Below are positions 36,001 to 44,236 of a stretch of 64,000 nt of DNA, one piece after another. Source of the stretch: Microbulbifer rhizosphaerae. GTDB taxonomy: Bacteria > Pseudomonadota > Gammaproteobacteria > Pseudomonadales > Cellvibrionaceae. Within the stretch, counting starts at the first letter, position 1; each line of letters opens with the position of its first letter. The stretch lies in assembly GCF_014191725.1 (NCBI RefSeq), contig NZ_JACHWZ010000004.1:91190-155189 (forward strand), given 5' to 3'. The notes under the pieces were generated by a model. The model searched no databases. It was not told where the DNA came from and saw only the letters and a program-made list of their open reading frames with translations. A program made the position numbers and the translations under genes.

Positions 36001-36208
36001 TACCATCTTGGGTTTTCTTCCCCTGATCATAGGTCGGGATCCTTTATTTTACGGTATGGCCAGTGCCATGGCATTCGGATTGGCTATCGGAACACTGATG
36101 AGCTTGGCGGTTGTACCAGTGTTATACAGTTATTTCGTCGGGGTGGAAAATGCTGGACAAAGAAACCCGGGTGATTCCTTTGACAACCAAATAGAAGAAT
36201 ATGGGTGA
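33077..36208 (+). CDS. RND-family efflux pump permease
   Basis: A 1043-residue inner-membrane pump with the two-fold RND layout: one helix, a large periplasmic loop, six helices, one helix, a second loop, and five helices. Recognised parts include LVISLGLLVDNAIVIAEDFK in helix 4 and IYSLAGIIINNAIVLIDRID in helix 10, and GFLPLIIGRDPLF. The helix 4 pair is Asp-Asn instead of the Asp-Asp of AcrB, and the helix 10 lysine position carries Asn; such changes are seen in a branch of exporters related to HAE1. It ends overlapping the TetR gene. The substrate is unknown; context suggests aromatic or halogenated compounds. Confidence 0.92.
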   Translation: MNLSQLAFRYRPVVLLATVLMVVYGAFNYFSLPAREDPKITIREAVISTMHPGLPAEQVEEYITKPLEERVRALGEVKRVRSTSMHGRSLIHVEIHYNYFDLDQIWEKVRKQIGFAEAELPEGTQTPVLNDEFGDVAVVTAALTAEDFSQAEQLEMAEHIRTRLYAIEGTKRVELLGVQPQRIYIDLPKARFAELGLSPTELASQLQARNVLPPAGTIETGEQRFVLQVSGEYRSLSELERAEIELSGGRGTVRLGDIGAVKRGYMEPVEQSAYFNGRRAIVFAVSMLDDYSVLDYGQLVAETLEGIRTTLPAGYRLEIMTFQADQVASAVYGVSASVIQTLVIVLGVVVLFLGVRTGLIVGSIIPVVMLITLAVMGFMDLTLERMSLATLVISLGLLVDNAIVIAEDFKTRVAGGCSRDEALRQTGGELAVPLLSSSLTTILVFLPLMLAKHEAGEYARSISIVIAITLLASWLLSLTVTPVLCHRFLKISDNKIDGQKSAESISDRLFRAMSSRYERRLRWVMRHRPAFLLFMLLMLICGVSLMMLVPKKFFPDSDRSQVLVYIDFPSAISATEADRKVQAISARLRDDPELVPKITGIAAYAGFGGPRFVLSLTPIDPATNKGFMVLNVRERQQVDEVIWSVRSILQQEFPGIASQVTKMFLGPSDSTVLEVQVKGPDREVLFSTAKSVETIFNAVPGALDVKQSWEARIPSLKVEVDQAQARNAGLTSSDIARSLRGAINGYQLSQYREGERIIPIVLRYEDEERASLQRLRSLIVYPLERPGEGVPLNQVANVKLGNSYSRIDRDNLVRSITIQGRNGRMTAEDVVPEVQPKLDALQAELPPGHWIEFEGVVAESAEGKAAMSANMPVCLGLIFILLVAQFNSFRRPLLILSTIPLIVIGVALGLLCMRANFGFMVLLGIYSLAGIIINNAIVLIDRIDIDRQDTALTMFEAVIRASVRRLRPIVMSTVTTILGFLPLIIGRDPLFYGMASAMAFGLAIGTLMSLAVVPVLYSYFVGVENAGQRNPGDSFDNQIEEYG

Positions 36209-36893
36209 TAGTCTTATGATTCAAAAAAGACAGTTCGAAGATGAGACCGCAGGAAAATTGATTGCAGCCGGCATGCAACTGTTTGGTGAATTTGGGTTTA
36301 AGGGAACCACTACACGTATGATCGCCAGTGAGGCACACTCAAATATTGGGTCGATTGCCTATTACTTCGGGAACAAGCGAAATCTATATCTGGCGATTAT
36401 AAGGCATATAGCAGATCGTATGAGGGAGCAGTTTGACTTGGATATGATGAAAAAAGGACAGCTGCCTGAGGGGTTAACACAAGAGGAGGCTCGCCTGGCG
36501 TTAAGAAGGATTGTAAAGGATATGATACGGACTTTTATAGCAGATGATGAGGCAAGTTGCTGGTTGTTGTTGGTAATGCGGGAGCAGGCCCATCCGACAG
36601 AGGCGTTCGATATCCTCTACGAGGAGGTTTTCGATATGGTGTATAAGTTTTTAGGAAGCCTGATAGCCATCCTGATAGATATAGATGAAAGAGATACCCG
36701 GGTCACGTTGGAGGCCCATACCCTGGTAGGTCAAATAGTTTTCTTTTTGGTGGGTCGTATTCCTCTGCTCAGACGGCTGGAAAACAAGAATGGATACGAT
36801 GCGGAGCTTATAGATCTGGTGGAAAAAACGATACTTTCTCATATTGATTTCTATGTCAATAACAGTTTTCAGAGTGATACGAAAGTTGAGTAG
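36201..36893 (+). CDS. TetR/AcrR regulator (CerR/YbiH-like)
   Basis: A 230-residue TetR-family regulator with an N-terminal helix-turn-helix (GKLIAAGMQLFGEFGFKGTT, RMIASEAHSNIGSIAYYFGNK) and a C-terminal ligand domain of the CerR/DUF1956 type (DDEASCWLLLVMREQAHPT). The first ATG overlaps the pump gene; a second ATG at 36216 is possible. It is the last gene of the efflux operon and probably represses it through the inverted repeat at 31862-31901. From here the DNA becomes clearly richer in A and T. Confidence 0.9.
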   Translation: MGDSLMIQKRQFEDETAGKLIAAGMQLFGEFGFKGTTTRMIASEAHSNIGSIAYYFGNKRNLYLAIIRHIADRMREQFDLDMMKKGQLPEGLTQEEARLALRRIVKDMIRTFIADDEASCWLLLVMREQAHPTEAFDILYEEVFDMVYKFLGSLIAILIDIDERDTRVTLEAHTLVGQIVFFLVGRIPLLRRLENKNGYDAELIDLVEKTILSHIDFYVNNSFQSDTKVE

Positions 36894-36905
36894 TGGTGAT
36901 GATGG

Positions 36906-36929
36906 ATTCCTAAAGAATAGGAATTTTTT
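36906..36929 (+). terminator. Intrinsic terminator after the TetR gene
   Basis: ATTCCTA (36906-36912) pairs with TAGGAAT (36918-36924) around a five-base loop and runs into six T (36924-36929). It closes the efflux operon 13 bases after the stop codon. Confidence 0.78.
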
Positions 36930-37137
36930 ATGAAAAAGGAGTGCATAATGTAAACATGAAGCAAGGGGCTGTTAATTTAAAGGAGTCATATTGGTATATT
37001 TTGGAAATTCATGACTGCCAGCAGAGTGATGAGATGTGTATTGTACCTCTGTCGCCAAATTAATAATATAAGGAAAATTGGTTGCTTAGGTATTAATAAA
37101 TTAGGGATTTCTAGTTGTTGTTACTTTGGAGAAAAAA

Positions 37138-37959
37138 ATGGACGTAGGCTACATTCAGGATTGCAAACAACATAGAAAACATTTGCCGGGAAAGATACTA
37201 TCTCCTTATGTCAATTGTTACCAGATAATATCTGGTACCTTTGAACGGACAAAACTTATTGATCTTTATCCGGATGGTGGGGTTGGTGTCATAATAAATC
37301 TCGGGGGGGCGATTACACTTAATGACAAGATATTTGGAAAGGGGGTTTATTTTGATGGGGCAAACTCTAGAAATGTGCTTCTGAGAGTTAGTGGGGACGT
37401 TAATCTTATAAGGGTGCGTTTTAATCCAGGTATGTTTTGTCTTTTCTTCAATGCTGACTTGGAGAACTACCATAATGCTTTTAATAATCTCTACTCTATA
37501 AATTGTATATTGCCAAAAAATTTCTTTAGATTCCTGGAATTATGCTCGTTTGATGAACAGAAGGTAACCTCGATTGAAGCATGGCTTACTTATAATCTAT
37601 CAGACCCGGATGGTAATATGTCTTTGGTTCTGTCAACTCTTGAGTATATTTCATCCAGTCACTACGATGTAAGACTGCAGGCTCTGGCAGAAGAAATGGG
37701 TATAGAGATAAGAAAACTTCAACGTCTTTTTAAGAAAAGAGTGGGGATGAGTCCGAAAAAATTGATCAAACTGCTGCGTGCAGATTTTGCCAGGAAAATG
37801 TTGGACACATGTGGATCGTTGAGTTGTCTGGATATTACTTACCGCTGCGGTTACTACGATCAAGCGCACTTTAATCGCGAGTTTAAGGATATTTATGAAA
37901 TCACACCAAATGAATACAGAAAACGCTTGTTTTCTGAGAAGAGTGAGTGTATAGCATAG
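37138..37959 (+). CDS. AraC-family transcriptional regulator
   Basis: A 273-residue regulator. The ATG at 37138 follows TTGGAG; a TTG 12 bases earlier is less likely. The N-terminal part (DLYPDGGVGVIINLGG, RVRFNPGMFCLFFN) resembles the DUF6597/AraC-type sensor cap. The C-terminal 100 residues form the double helix-turn-helix (VRLQALAEEMGIEIRKLQRL FKKRVGMSPKKL, TYRCGYYDQAHFNREFKD). It is among the most AT-rich genes of the window. Its position before the aromatic/halogenation genes suggests control of that block; the effector is unknown. Confidence 0.9.
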   Translation: MDVGYIQDCKQHRKHLPGKILSPYVNCYQIISGTFERTKLIDLYPDGGVGVIINLGGAITLNDKIFGKGVYFDGANSRNVLLRVSGDVNLIRVRFNPGMFCLFFNADLENYHNAFNNLYSINCILPKNFFRFLELCSFDEQKVTSIEAWLTYNLSDPDGNMSLVLSTLEYISSSHYDVRLQALAEEMGIEIRKLQRLFKKRVGMSPKKLIKLLRADFARKMLDTCGSLSCLDITYRCGYYDQAHFNREFKDIYEITPNEYRKRLFSEKSECIA

Positions 37960-38031
37960 ATGGTATGAATAGTTAGCTATCAGGGTGGTTAACTTAAAAC
38001 AAGGGTATCCCCTCTTTCAGTGTGTTAATAG

Positions 38032-38065
38032 CAGCGGCCTCTGCTTTGCAGTGGCCGCTGTTTTT
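38032..38065 (+). terminator. Intrinsic terminator after the AraC gene
   Basis: CAGCGGCC (38032-38039) with GGCCGCTG (38053-38060) and an inner CTGC/GCAG pair form a long near-perfect stem followed by TTTTT (38061-38065). It lies between two convergent genes and overlaps nothing coding. Confidence 0.85.
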
Positions 38066-38545
38066 CTATTTGGTTACAAGGACCAATATTTGCAATATCG
38101 TAAGGCTGGCAGTAGTTGCCAGGCCAATATGGTGCAGTGCCGCAAGTTCTCCCAGGCCAATGCGTATTTTATGGATATCGTCTGTATCTGAGCGTGTATC
38201 TGCAACAGCACGGATACGCTTCTCAAGGTGTGAAATTATATAGACTATACATAAGATAAAGACTGCGAGAACCAGATTCGATGGCCAATCAAATCCACGC
38301 TGCCATCCCTGGATAGTTAGGAATATGGCGCCTCCACCCATGGTTGCTTTCATAGTGGGAGGGAGCAGATGGATAAGTCGATTGAGTTGAGCATGGACCA
38401 AACGAACAATATTATCATCTGCATTTTTGCTGGATGGATTATGTATCAACGACCATACAGGCTTCTCAATCAGAGATAGAACGGTAAATATGCCAGTTGC
38501 AAAGGCAAAGCAGATGGTGGCAAGTGTGGTTGAAATTTCTGTCAT
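38066..38545 (-). CDS. Four-helix membrane protein of unknown function
   Basis: A 159-residue protein with about four predicted transmembrane helices (ATICFAFATGIFTVLSLI, the region around AIFLTIQGW, LVLAVFILCIVYIISHL, and a C-terminal TASLTILQILVLV). AAGGAG lies upstream of the ATG, supporting the start. The size, helix layout and the L-N-R-L-I-H-L-L-P segment recall DUF1772/anthrone-oxygenase-like membrane proteins, but this is not a firm match. It stands alone, convergent with the AraC gene. Confidence 0.6.
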   Translation of the reverse strand: MTEISTTLATICFAFATGIFTVLSLIEKPVWSLIHNPSSKNADDNIVRLVHAQLNRLIHLLPPTMKATMGGGAIFLTIQGWQRGFDWPSNLVLAVFILCIVYIISHLEKRIRAVADTRSDTDDIHKIRIGLGELAALHHIGLATTASLTILQILVLVTK

Positions 38546-39060
38546 GCTTTAGTCTCCTTATAAAAATATAACAAACAGATTTACTCTTGGATAAATTTCT
38601 GACTGATCTCCAGGTTATTTTCTCTTGCTTATGGGTGGAACGTAGAAAGTTCTTCCATTTTTCTCTAGTTGTGTACTTCTGTCCTAAATTGTTGCGCTGA
38701 TAGGTGCACCAATATTGGGATAAAGTAACAAGATTTTATGGTGAATAAGCGTAAATTGTACCTAACATGTGCATCTTCATAAATCTGAAATAATACTCAT
38801 AAATTGTTGCACAGTCTTTGTGCGTTCTCATTAAATCTTAACAATTTGTGCTCTATATGGGCTCAAAAATTTGACTCTATTAAAGCGTAATAATGTAGTA
38901 AAAATAAATAGGCAACTTTCAATATTTGCTGCTTGAGTTGTCGTAATTTTACTATTCTGATCCGTTGTACTTCTCCTAATCTTAAATCTCAAACAGGAAA
39001 TCCAGTTGAAAGGTAAGTTTTAAGTTCCAGTAAATAACCAGCATTGAATGAGGCTCAGAA
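38546..39060. promoter_or_regulatory. AT-rich regulatory gap with repeated AAATTGTT motifs
   Basis: A 515-base divergent gap with no gene. TAAATTGTTGCGC (38685-38697) and TAAATTGTTGCAC (38800-38812) are direct repeats 115 bases apart, and TTAACAATTTGTGC (38838-38851) has the reverse complement of the same AAATTGTT core. These are candidate binding sites, possibly for the AraC regulator. GAGG shortly before 39061 is a plausible ribosome-binding site for the DAHP synthase gene. Confidence 0.45.
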
Positions 39061-40164
39061 ATGTCAGTTTCACTGAAGGCTAGAAATGGTGCTAATGTGT
39101 TCCGAGAAGACAGAATAGTCAGTCCTGCACAGCTCCGAGCCATATACCCGGCAGGTCGAGAGGCCGGGGAATTTCTTGCAAGGTCACGGGATACTGTCAG
39201 GCGTATCATTCAGAGAAAGGATCCCAGGCTTCTGGTTATATCTGGGCCTTGTTCTATTCATGACATGAAATCTGCGCAGGAGTACGCCTGCAGACTTAAA
39301 GAATTGCATGAAAAACACAAGGACAGTCTATTTATCTTGATGCGTACCTATTTTGAAAAACCTAGAACGACGGTTGGTTGGAAAGGGTTCATTAACGATC
39401 CAGGACTTGATAACTCATTTGAAATTGAAAAAGGATTGTGTAGGGCCCGGGAGCTGCTGTTATTTTTCGCAGAACTGGAGCTTCCTTGTGCGACCGAGGC
39501 TCTGGACCCGATAGTTTCACAGTACCTGGGTGATTTAATCAGTTGGGTTGCAGTTGGTGCACGAACTACTGAGTCGCAGATTCATCGGGAAATGGCCAGT
39601 GGCCTCTCTGTACCGGTGGGCTTCAAAAACGGAACGGATGGCAATATCCAAATAGCCGCCAATGCAATGAAGTCTGCTTCAAGTCCTCATAAATTCCTGA
39701 GAGCTGATGAAAATGGACACATATCCGTTACCAGCAGCCGGGGTAATGTCGATGCCCATCTGATACTGCGAGGTGGGAGACAACCTAATTATACAGATCA
39801 CTATATTCGAGAGGCTGAGAGAATACTTGCAGTTTCCGGGGTGAATCGAAGTATCGTCGTAGATTGTAGCCACGGCAATGCCGGGGGCAATTACAAATGT
39901 CAGTTGGATGTTGCTGAAAATATTGGGAAACAGGTTAGGGAAGGGGGCAGGTCCTTGGCAGGAATTATGCTTGAAAGTCACTTGTCCGAGGGTCGACAGT
40001 CAATAGATGGATTAAAAAATGGAGGACTAAGGTACGGCGTATCCATCACGGATGCCTGTATAAGTTGGGAGGATACCCAGTTGGCTATCCACAGTTTCAG
40101 CGAGGACGTATCAGCCGTTCTTGAGTCCCAATACGCACCTGCGGAACTGGCCGAAGTGGTCTGA
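39061..40164 (+). CDS. 3-deoxy-7-phosphoheptulonate (DAHP) synthase, class I
   Basis: A 367-residue class I DAHP synthase (AroF/AroG/AroH type), the first step of the shikimate pathway, condensing phosphoenolpyruvate and erythrose-4-phosphate. Conserved parts are VISGPCSIHD, MRTYFEKPRTTVGWKGFIND, VAVGARTTESQIHREMASGL, VDCSHGNAGG and IMLESHLSEGRQ. It lies in an AT-rich cluster with a chorismate-lyase-like gene, so it probably raises chorismate supply for the cluster product. An extra cluster-borne copy might escape normal feedback control; this cannot be told from sequence. Confidence 0.94.
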   Translation: MSVSLKARNGANVFREDRIVSPAQLRAIYPAGREAGEFLARSRDTVRRIIQRKDPRLLVISGPCSIHDMKSAQEYACRLKELHEKHKDSLFILMRTYFEKPRTTVGWKGFINDPGLDNSFEIEKGLCRARELLLFFAELELPCATEALDPIVSQYLGDLISWVAVGARTTESQIHREMASGLSVPVGFKNGTDGNIQIAANAMKSASSPHKFLRADENGHISVTSSRGNVDAHLILRGGRQPNYTDHYIREAERILAVSGVNRSIVVDCSHGNAGGNYKCQLDVAENIGKQVREGGRSLAGIMLESHLSEGRQSIDGLKNGGLRYGVSITDACISWEDTQLAIHSFSEDVSAVLESQYAPAELAEVV

Positions 40165-40221
40165 CATATAGAAGTACTAAATATACTTTTTAACTATGTT
40201 TCATATAGGAAGGAGACGGTT

Positions 40222-41733
40222 TTGGGAAAGTTATTTCACAAAGGGGTGTCAAAGGTATTGTGTTGCACCATGGTTATTGTAATAGGATGCTTCACAAAAA
40301 GTTTTGCATCAGAAAGCGAGACCAGTTATGACTTTAAAAATGGTAATGCGGTAATAGAAGTTGCGGTTCCGGCATTACTGCCGGTGATTCTGAGCGATGT
40401 TTCATCGACTGCGGGTGATGCAACCCTGATCCTCAGGATGTCGACATTGATGTCAAATGCCTGGTTCGATGCCAGTGCACCGTATCATCCGACGGCGGTT
40501 GGTGTTTATAGCCGTTTGGGCAGGCGCCCCCTATCAGAATCTGAAACCAATACCAATATCAATATTGCGATTTTGTATGCCTCCTATCGGGTATTGAGTA
40601 GCCTGTTGCCTCAGCGGACTCCGGTCTGGCGCAAAATGCTTACCGATATAGGTTTGGATCCGGATGATGACAGCGTTGACCTGGCGACCCCGGTGGGGAT
40701 TGGCAATGCCGCGGGCTTAGGTGTTGTCCGGGGGCGTGCACGCGATGGTATGAACCAGCTGGGAGACGAGAGTGAGCGGGCATTCAATCCGATGCCATAC
40801 ATGGATTATACCAACTATAGGCCGATCAATAGCGCCTACAGGCTGTTCGACCCCTCGCGCTGGCAACCTGATCTGCAGCGCAAGGGAATGGGGTTGTACA
40901 AAATACAGCAGTTTGTGACACCACAGTATGCCCTTACTGAGCCCTATTCTTACCAGGCCCCCCAGCGATTCAATATGCCACCGCCGTATGCGAGCAATCA
41001 CTGGAATTATCCAGCCTATAAGCAGCAGGCTGATGAAGTATTGGCTGCATCTGCTGACCTAAACGACGAGAGAAAGCTAAAAGCGGAGCTTTTTGACAAT
41101 AAAATTGAATCTTTAGGGTTCTCGGCACTATCCACTGCCATATCACGGGGTTTATCCCTCCAGGAAACGATAGAGCTGGATTTTCTCATCAGTATGGCGG
41201 CCCACGACGCAGGTATCGTTATATGGCAGGAAAAGCGGCGCTATGACGCTGTGCGTCCATTCAGTGCAATTCGTTACCTCTATGGCGATGAATGGGTTAG
41301 CGCATGGGGCGGACCGGGAAGAGGCACTATTCGGTTGCCGGCAAACCAGTGGAAGTCCTATTTGGAGGAAGCGGATCATCCGGAGTATCCATCGGCATCC
41401 ACTTGCTTCTGTGCTGCACATGCCCAGGCGGCTCGCCGTTACTTGGGAACAGATGTACTTAATTGGGAATTTTCAAAAGCAGCGGGATCTTCTCATGTTG
41501 AGCCGGGTATCACTCCTGCCGAAGACACTATCTTACGTTTTGACACCTGGACGGATTTTGTGTCCGATTGCGGTCAGAGCCGGGTTTGGGCTGGTGTGCA
41601 TTTTCAGGCAGCTGTAGACGTGAGCACACAAATGTGTGACGTTTTTGGTGATATGGCTCACGAATACCTTTCATCCCTGATTGATGGGTCTGCGCCTGTC
41701 CGACGTCCTGCCAAGGGTAAAAGGTACAAATAA
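40222..41733 (+). CDS. Vanadium-dependent haloperoxidase-like protein, secreted
   Basis: A 503-residue protein with an N-terminal signal peptide (VLCCTMVIVIGCFTKSFAS) and a TTG start preceded by AGGAAGGAG (40208-40214). It belongs to the vanadium haloperoxidase/PAP2 superfamily: Lys338-x6-Arg345-Pro346 (KRRYDAVRP) and Ser453-Arg454-x5-His460 (SRVWAGVHF) match the vanadate-binding residues. The middle motif reads PEYPSAST (387-394) rather than PSGH, so the usual acid-base His is not in its normal place; His400 is near. Such enzymes oxidise bromide or chloride with peroxide. It sits between DAHP synthase and the flavoenzyme gene. Confidence 0.82.
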   Translation: MGKLFHKGVSKVLCCTMVIVIGCFTKSFASESETSYDFKNGNAVIEVAVPALLPVILSDVSSTAGDATLILRMSTLMSNAWFDASAPYHPTAVGVYSRLGRRPLSESETNTNINIAILYASYRVLSSLLPQRTPVWRKMLTDIGLDPDDDSVDLATPVGIGNAAGLGVVRGRARDGMNQLGDESERAFNPMPYMDYTNYRPINSAYRLFDPSRWQPDLQRKGMGLYKIQQFVTPQYALTEPYSYQAPQRFNMPPPYASNHWNYPAYKQQADEVLAASADLNDERKLKAELFDNKIESLGFSALSTAISRGLSLQETIELDFLISMAAHDAGIVIWQEKRRYDAVRPFSAIRYLYGDEWVSAWGGPGRGTIRLPANQWKSYLEEADHPEYPSASTCFCAAHAQAARRYLGTDVLNWEFSKAAGSSHVEPGITPAEDTILRFDTWTDFVSDCGQSRVWAGVHFQAAVDVSTQMCDVFGDMAHEYLSSLIDGSAPVRRPAKGKRYK

Positions 41734-41974
41734 TAATACGATAGGAATGAGTGATTATATACGGTTGTGATTTTTATGGTCTGACATTTGATTCTTCAGG
41801 TAGGCTGGTCCTGTCGTAATTGTACAATCATCGTGTCTGCAAGTTGCATTAGTATTTTGGTGTATGAATTTTTAGTGAACAGGTTTATATCGAGATCACC
41901 AAGTTTGCTAGGCAGTAGTATATTTAATGTGATCGCTTTCTGTTCAAAGGATATTTAATTTTAGGAGATATGCC

Positions 41975-43549
41975 ATGAAAAAGCATGTGGCTGTTATAGG
42001 TGCAGGGCTGTCTGGGATTGCAGCCATTAAGCAGCTGACGGATGAAGGACATAAAGTGATTTGCTTTGAGCGCCTGGATAACCTCGGAGGAGTATTTTCA
42101 AGGAATGAGATCTATGATGATCTGCACCTTACCATATCAAATTATTTTATGGCTTATTCAGATGATGTTCCGAGTAACGAACGCCTGAAATTCTGGTCAA
42201 AGGCGGAGTATCGAAAATACCTGATGTCCTATGTGGAGAAGTTCAATCTTGAGGAGAAAATAAAATATAGTACAGAGGTAGTTTCGGTTAATAAATCGCC
42301 AGATGCTAATTCCTGGGAGGTTGAGGTATCTTGTGGCGGAGATATGGAAAGACTCAAGTTCGATGCTGTAGTCGTATGTTCCGGGCATTTTCAAAGTCCA
42401 AAAATACCGGAAATTGAAGGTCTGGATGATTTCAAGGGCACTGTTGTCCATTCCAAGTACTATCGCGATAAGAACCTTTATGAAGGGAAGCGGGTTCTTT
42501 GCGTGGGAATGGGCGAAAGTTCTGCAGATATCACTTCGGAAATATCCAGTGTTGCAAAAAAATGTATTCTTTCTTTGCGACGGTATCACGCTGTGGCACC
42601 ACGATATATGGCCTTTCAGGAAGACACCTATTTCACGATAGATACTTCCTGGCTGACTTCAAGGATTGTGAACCGGCTTCCGCACAGGTTTCATGCTGGC
42701 ATCACCAAAGGAATTTTCAAGCGTTATGTTAACAGTCGAAACCCGGATCTAAGGATTCGTGGCCAGTGGTTGATGAAGTCAGGCCCTTCTTTTCATCAAG
42801 CCGTGACTAAAAACGAAAGGCTTTTCAAGCCTATTGCCGATGGCAAGGTGATTCCCAATATCGGTGGAATCAAGAGGTTCGACGAAGGTGGTGTAATCTT
42901 CAAGGATGGAACCAGAGAGGAAATCGATGCGGTGGTATTTTGCTCTGGATATAAACTTGAATTTCCTTTTCTGAACAAACAGATCTCGGACATGCGAGAT
43001 CTTTTCAAGCAGATGTTTATCCCTGAAATTGGGGAATCCCTGGCATTTATTGGCTTTGTCCGTCCCCAGCAAGGTGGAATTCCAGCGATTGCGGAAATGC
43101 AATCCCGCTATCTGGCTCAGTTGTATAGTAATAGAACTAATCTGCCATCTTTACAGGAGCAGAGACAGGTTATTCGACAAGATGCCGAACATTGGCGCTC
43201 CGAGTACAGTATTACTCCAAAAGTCGCCTCATTGGTCAACTATTGTCACTATATGGATTCGATAGCTGAGCTAGTTGGCTGTATGCCAGAGATACCTTCT
43301 CTAATGGAAGATCCAAAGCTGAGAATCAAGCTTCTCCATGGCCCACAGTTTGCTGCCCAATACCGGCTTACCGGAGCCCATAGCATGCCAGAGAAGGCCA
43401 GGGAATTTCTTTTGGATTTCCCAAATATAAGTTCTTGGAGACGTATAGCCTATCTGGAGACCAGTGCACTCCTCTGCAGGATATTGCCTCGCATTCCGAG
43501 CTTTAAGGTCAGAGTTATGTCGAGCAGTAGCGTGGAGCCGGCAATATAG
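41975..43549 (+). CDS. FMO-type flavoprotein monooxygenase/halogenase (Bmp5-like by context)
   Basis: A 524-residue class B flavoprotein with two dinucleotide sites: FAD in VAVIGAGLSGIAAI (residues 5-18) and NADPH in VLCVGMGESSADITS (about 172-186). Between them CSGHFQSPKIPEIEG plus GTVVHSKYYRD resembles the FMO fingerprint. Bmp5 of marine bacteria is an FMO-like enzyme that decarboxylates and brominates 4-hydroxybenzoate. The neighbouring chorismate-lyase and P450 genes make a Bmp5-like role the best guess, but a plain oxygenase is possible. AGGAG precedes the ATG. Upstream is a 241-base AT-rich gap. Confidence 0.78.
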   Translation: MKKHVAVIGAGLSGIAAIKQLTDEGHKVICFERLDNLGGVFSRNEIYDDLHLTISNYFMAYSDDVPSNERLKFWSKAEYRKYLMSYVEKFNLEEKIKYSTEVVSVNKSPDANSWEVEVSCGGDMERLKFDAVVVCSGHFQSPKIPEIEGLDDFKGTVVHSKYYRDKNLYEGKRVLCVGMGESSADITSEISSVAKKCILSLRRYHAVAPRYMAFQEDTYFTIDTSWLTSRIVNRLPHRFHAGITKGIFKRYVNSRNPDLRIRGQWLMKSGPSFHQAVTKNERLFKPIADGKVIPNIGGIKRFDEGGVIFKDGTREEIDAVVFCSGYKLEFPFLNKQISDMRDLFKQMFIPEIGESLAFIGFVRPQQGGIPAIAEMQSRYLAQLYSNRTNLPSLQEQRQVIRQDAEHWRSEYSITPKVASLVNYCHYMDSIAELVGCMPEIPSLMEDPKLRIKLLHGPQFAAQYRLTGAHSMPEKAREFLLDFPNISSWRRIAYLETSALLCRILPRIPSFKVRVMSSSSVEPAI

Positions 43550-43603
43550 CTATAAGTCGGGAGTTTCCTTTTTGTATTATTTATCCGCCGTAGTGAGGTC
43601 GCC

Positions 43604-44209
43604 ATGATCATACTGTCTGACAATGCTTTCCGTGGGAGAAGCGATCGCGCCGGTAACGAGAGCAGTCTGAGTGCTTTTCAACGTATTCTGCTTGGCTCCG
43701 ACGGCACTATGACAAATCTCCTCGAAGGAATTCTTGGCGAGGATTTATGTGTAAACAAAATTTTCGAGGAAGTCAACAGGGCATCTTTCGATATTCCGGA
43801 ACTGGAGCTTTGCTCAGGTCAGCGTCTTTGGCGGCGCACGGTAACCTTGCAAGGAAAAGCCTCCGGTATCAATTGTCTCTATGCGGATTCTCTCATCGCC
43901 TTAGATAACTTAGACGAGAAGTTTTCTGAAACTCTTCTAAATACCGAGGCTCCGATAGGAAAAATTTGGGATTTATTTCGAGTTGAAACCTATAAGAGTC
44001 TAATGGAGTGGGGTGAAGATATAGCCGGAGATTCAGCAAGGTACTTTGATATTAGTGAGGACGAAACGCTTTTGTACCGTACTTACAGGGTTTTTTCCCA
44101 GGGGAATCCGGTTATGAGAATAACGGAAAAGTTTCCCAGTAATTGGTTTGTAGACAGCGAGTTTTCACCGAGAATGATTTCTGGTGACGGGCTATCCATG
44201 GTCAACTAG
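43604..44209 (+). CDS. Chorismate pyruvate-lyase-like protein (DUF98; Bmp6-like)
   Basis: A 201-residue protein matching the UbiC/DUF98 chorismate lyase-like family: LSAFQRILLGSDGTMTNLLE, RRTVTLQGKASGINCLYADS LIALDNL, TEAPIGKIWDLFRVETYKS and the late VMRITEKFPSNWF with the conserved Glu. Chorismate lyase yields 4-hydroxybenzoate and pyruvate. In the bmp pathway this is the job of Bmp6. Its place between an FMO-type enzyme and a P450, with DAHP synthase in the same block, supports 4-hydroxybenzoate as the pathway building block. The match is by pattern and needs a profile search to confirm. Confidence 0.8.
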   Translation: MIILSDNAFRGRSDRAGNESSLSAFQRILLGSDGTMTNLLEGILGEDLCVNKIFEEVNRASFDIPELELCSGQRLWRRTVTLQGKASGINCLYADSLIALDNLDEKFSETLLNTEAPIGKIWDLFRVETYKSLMEWGEDIAGDSARYFDISEDETLLYRTYRVFSQGNPVMRITEKFPSNWFVDSEFSPRMISGDGLSMVN

Positions 44210-44236
44210 ACTGAAATCCCATAGGGAGCACTGTAA

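Noticed and set aside
36956..37063. 35-codon open frame between the TetR and AraC genes
   Set aside because: The ribosome-binding site is poorly spaced and there is no recognisable product; kept only as a possible leader element in the findings.
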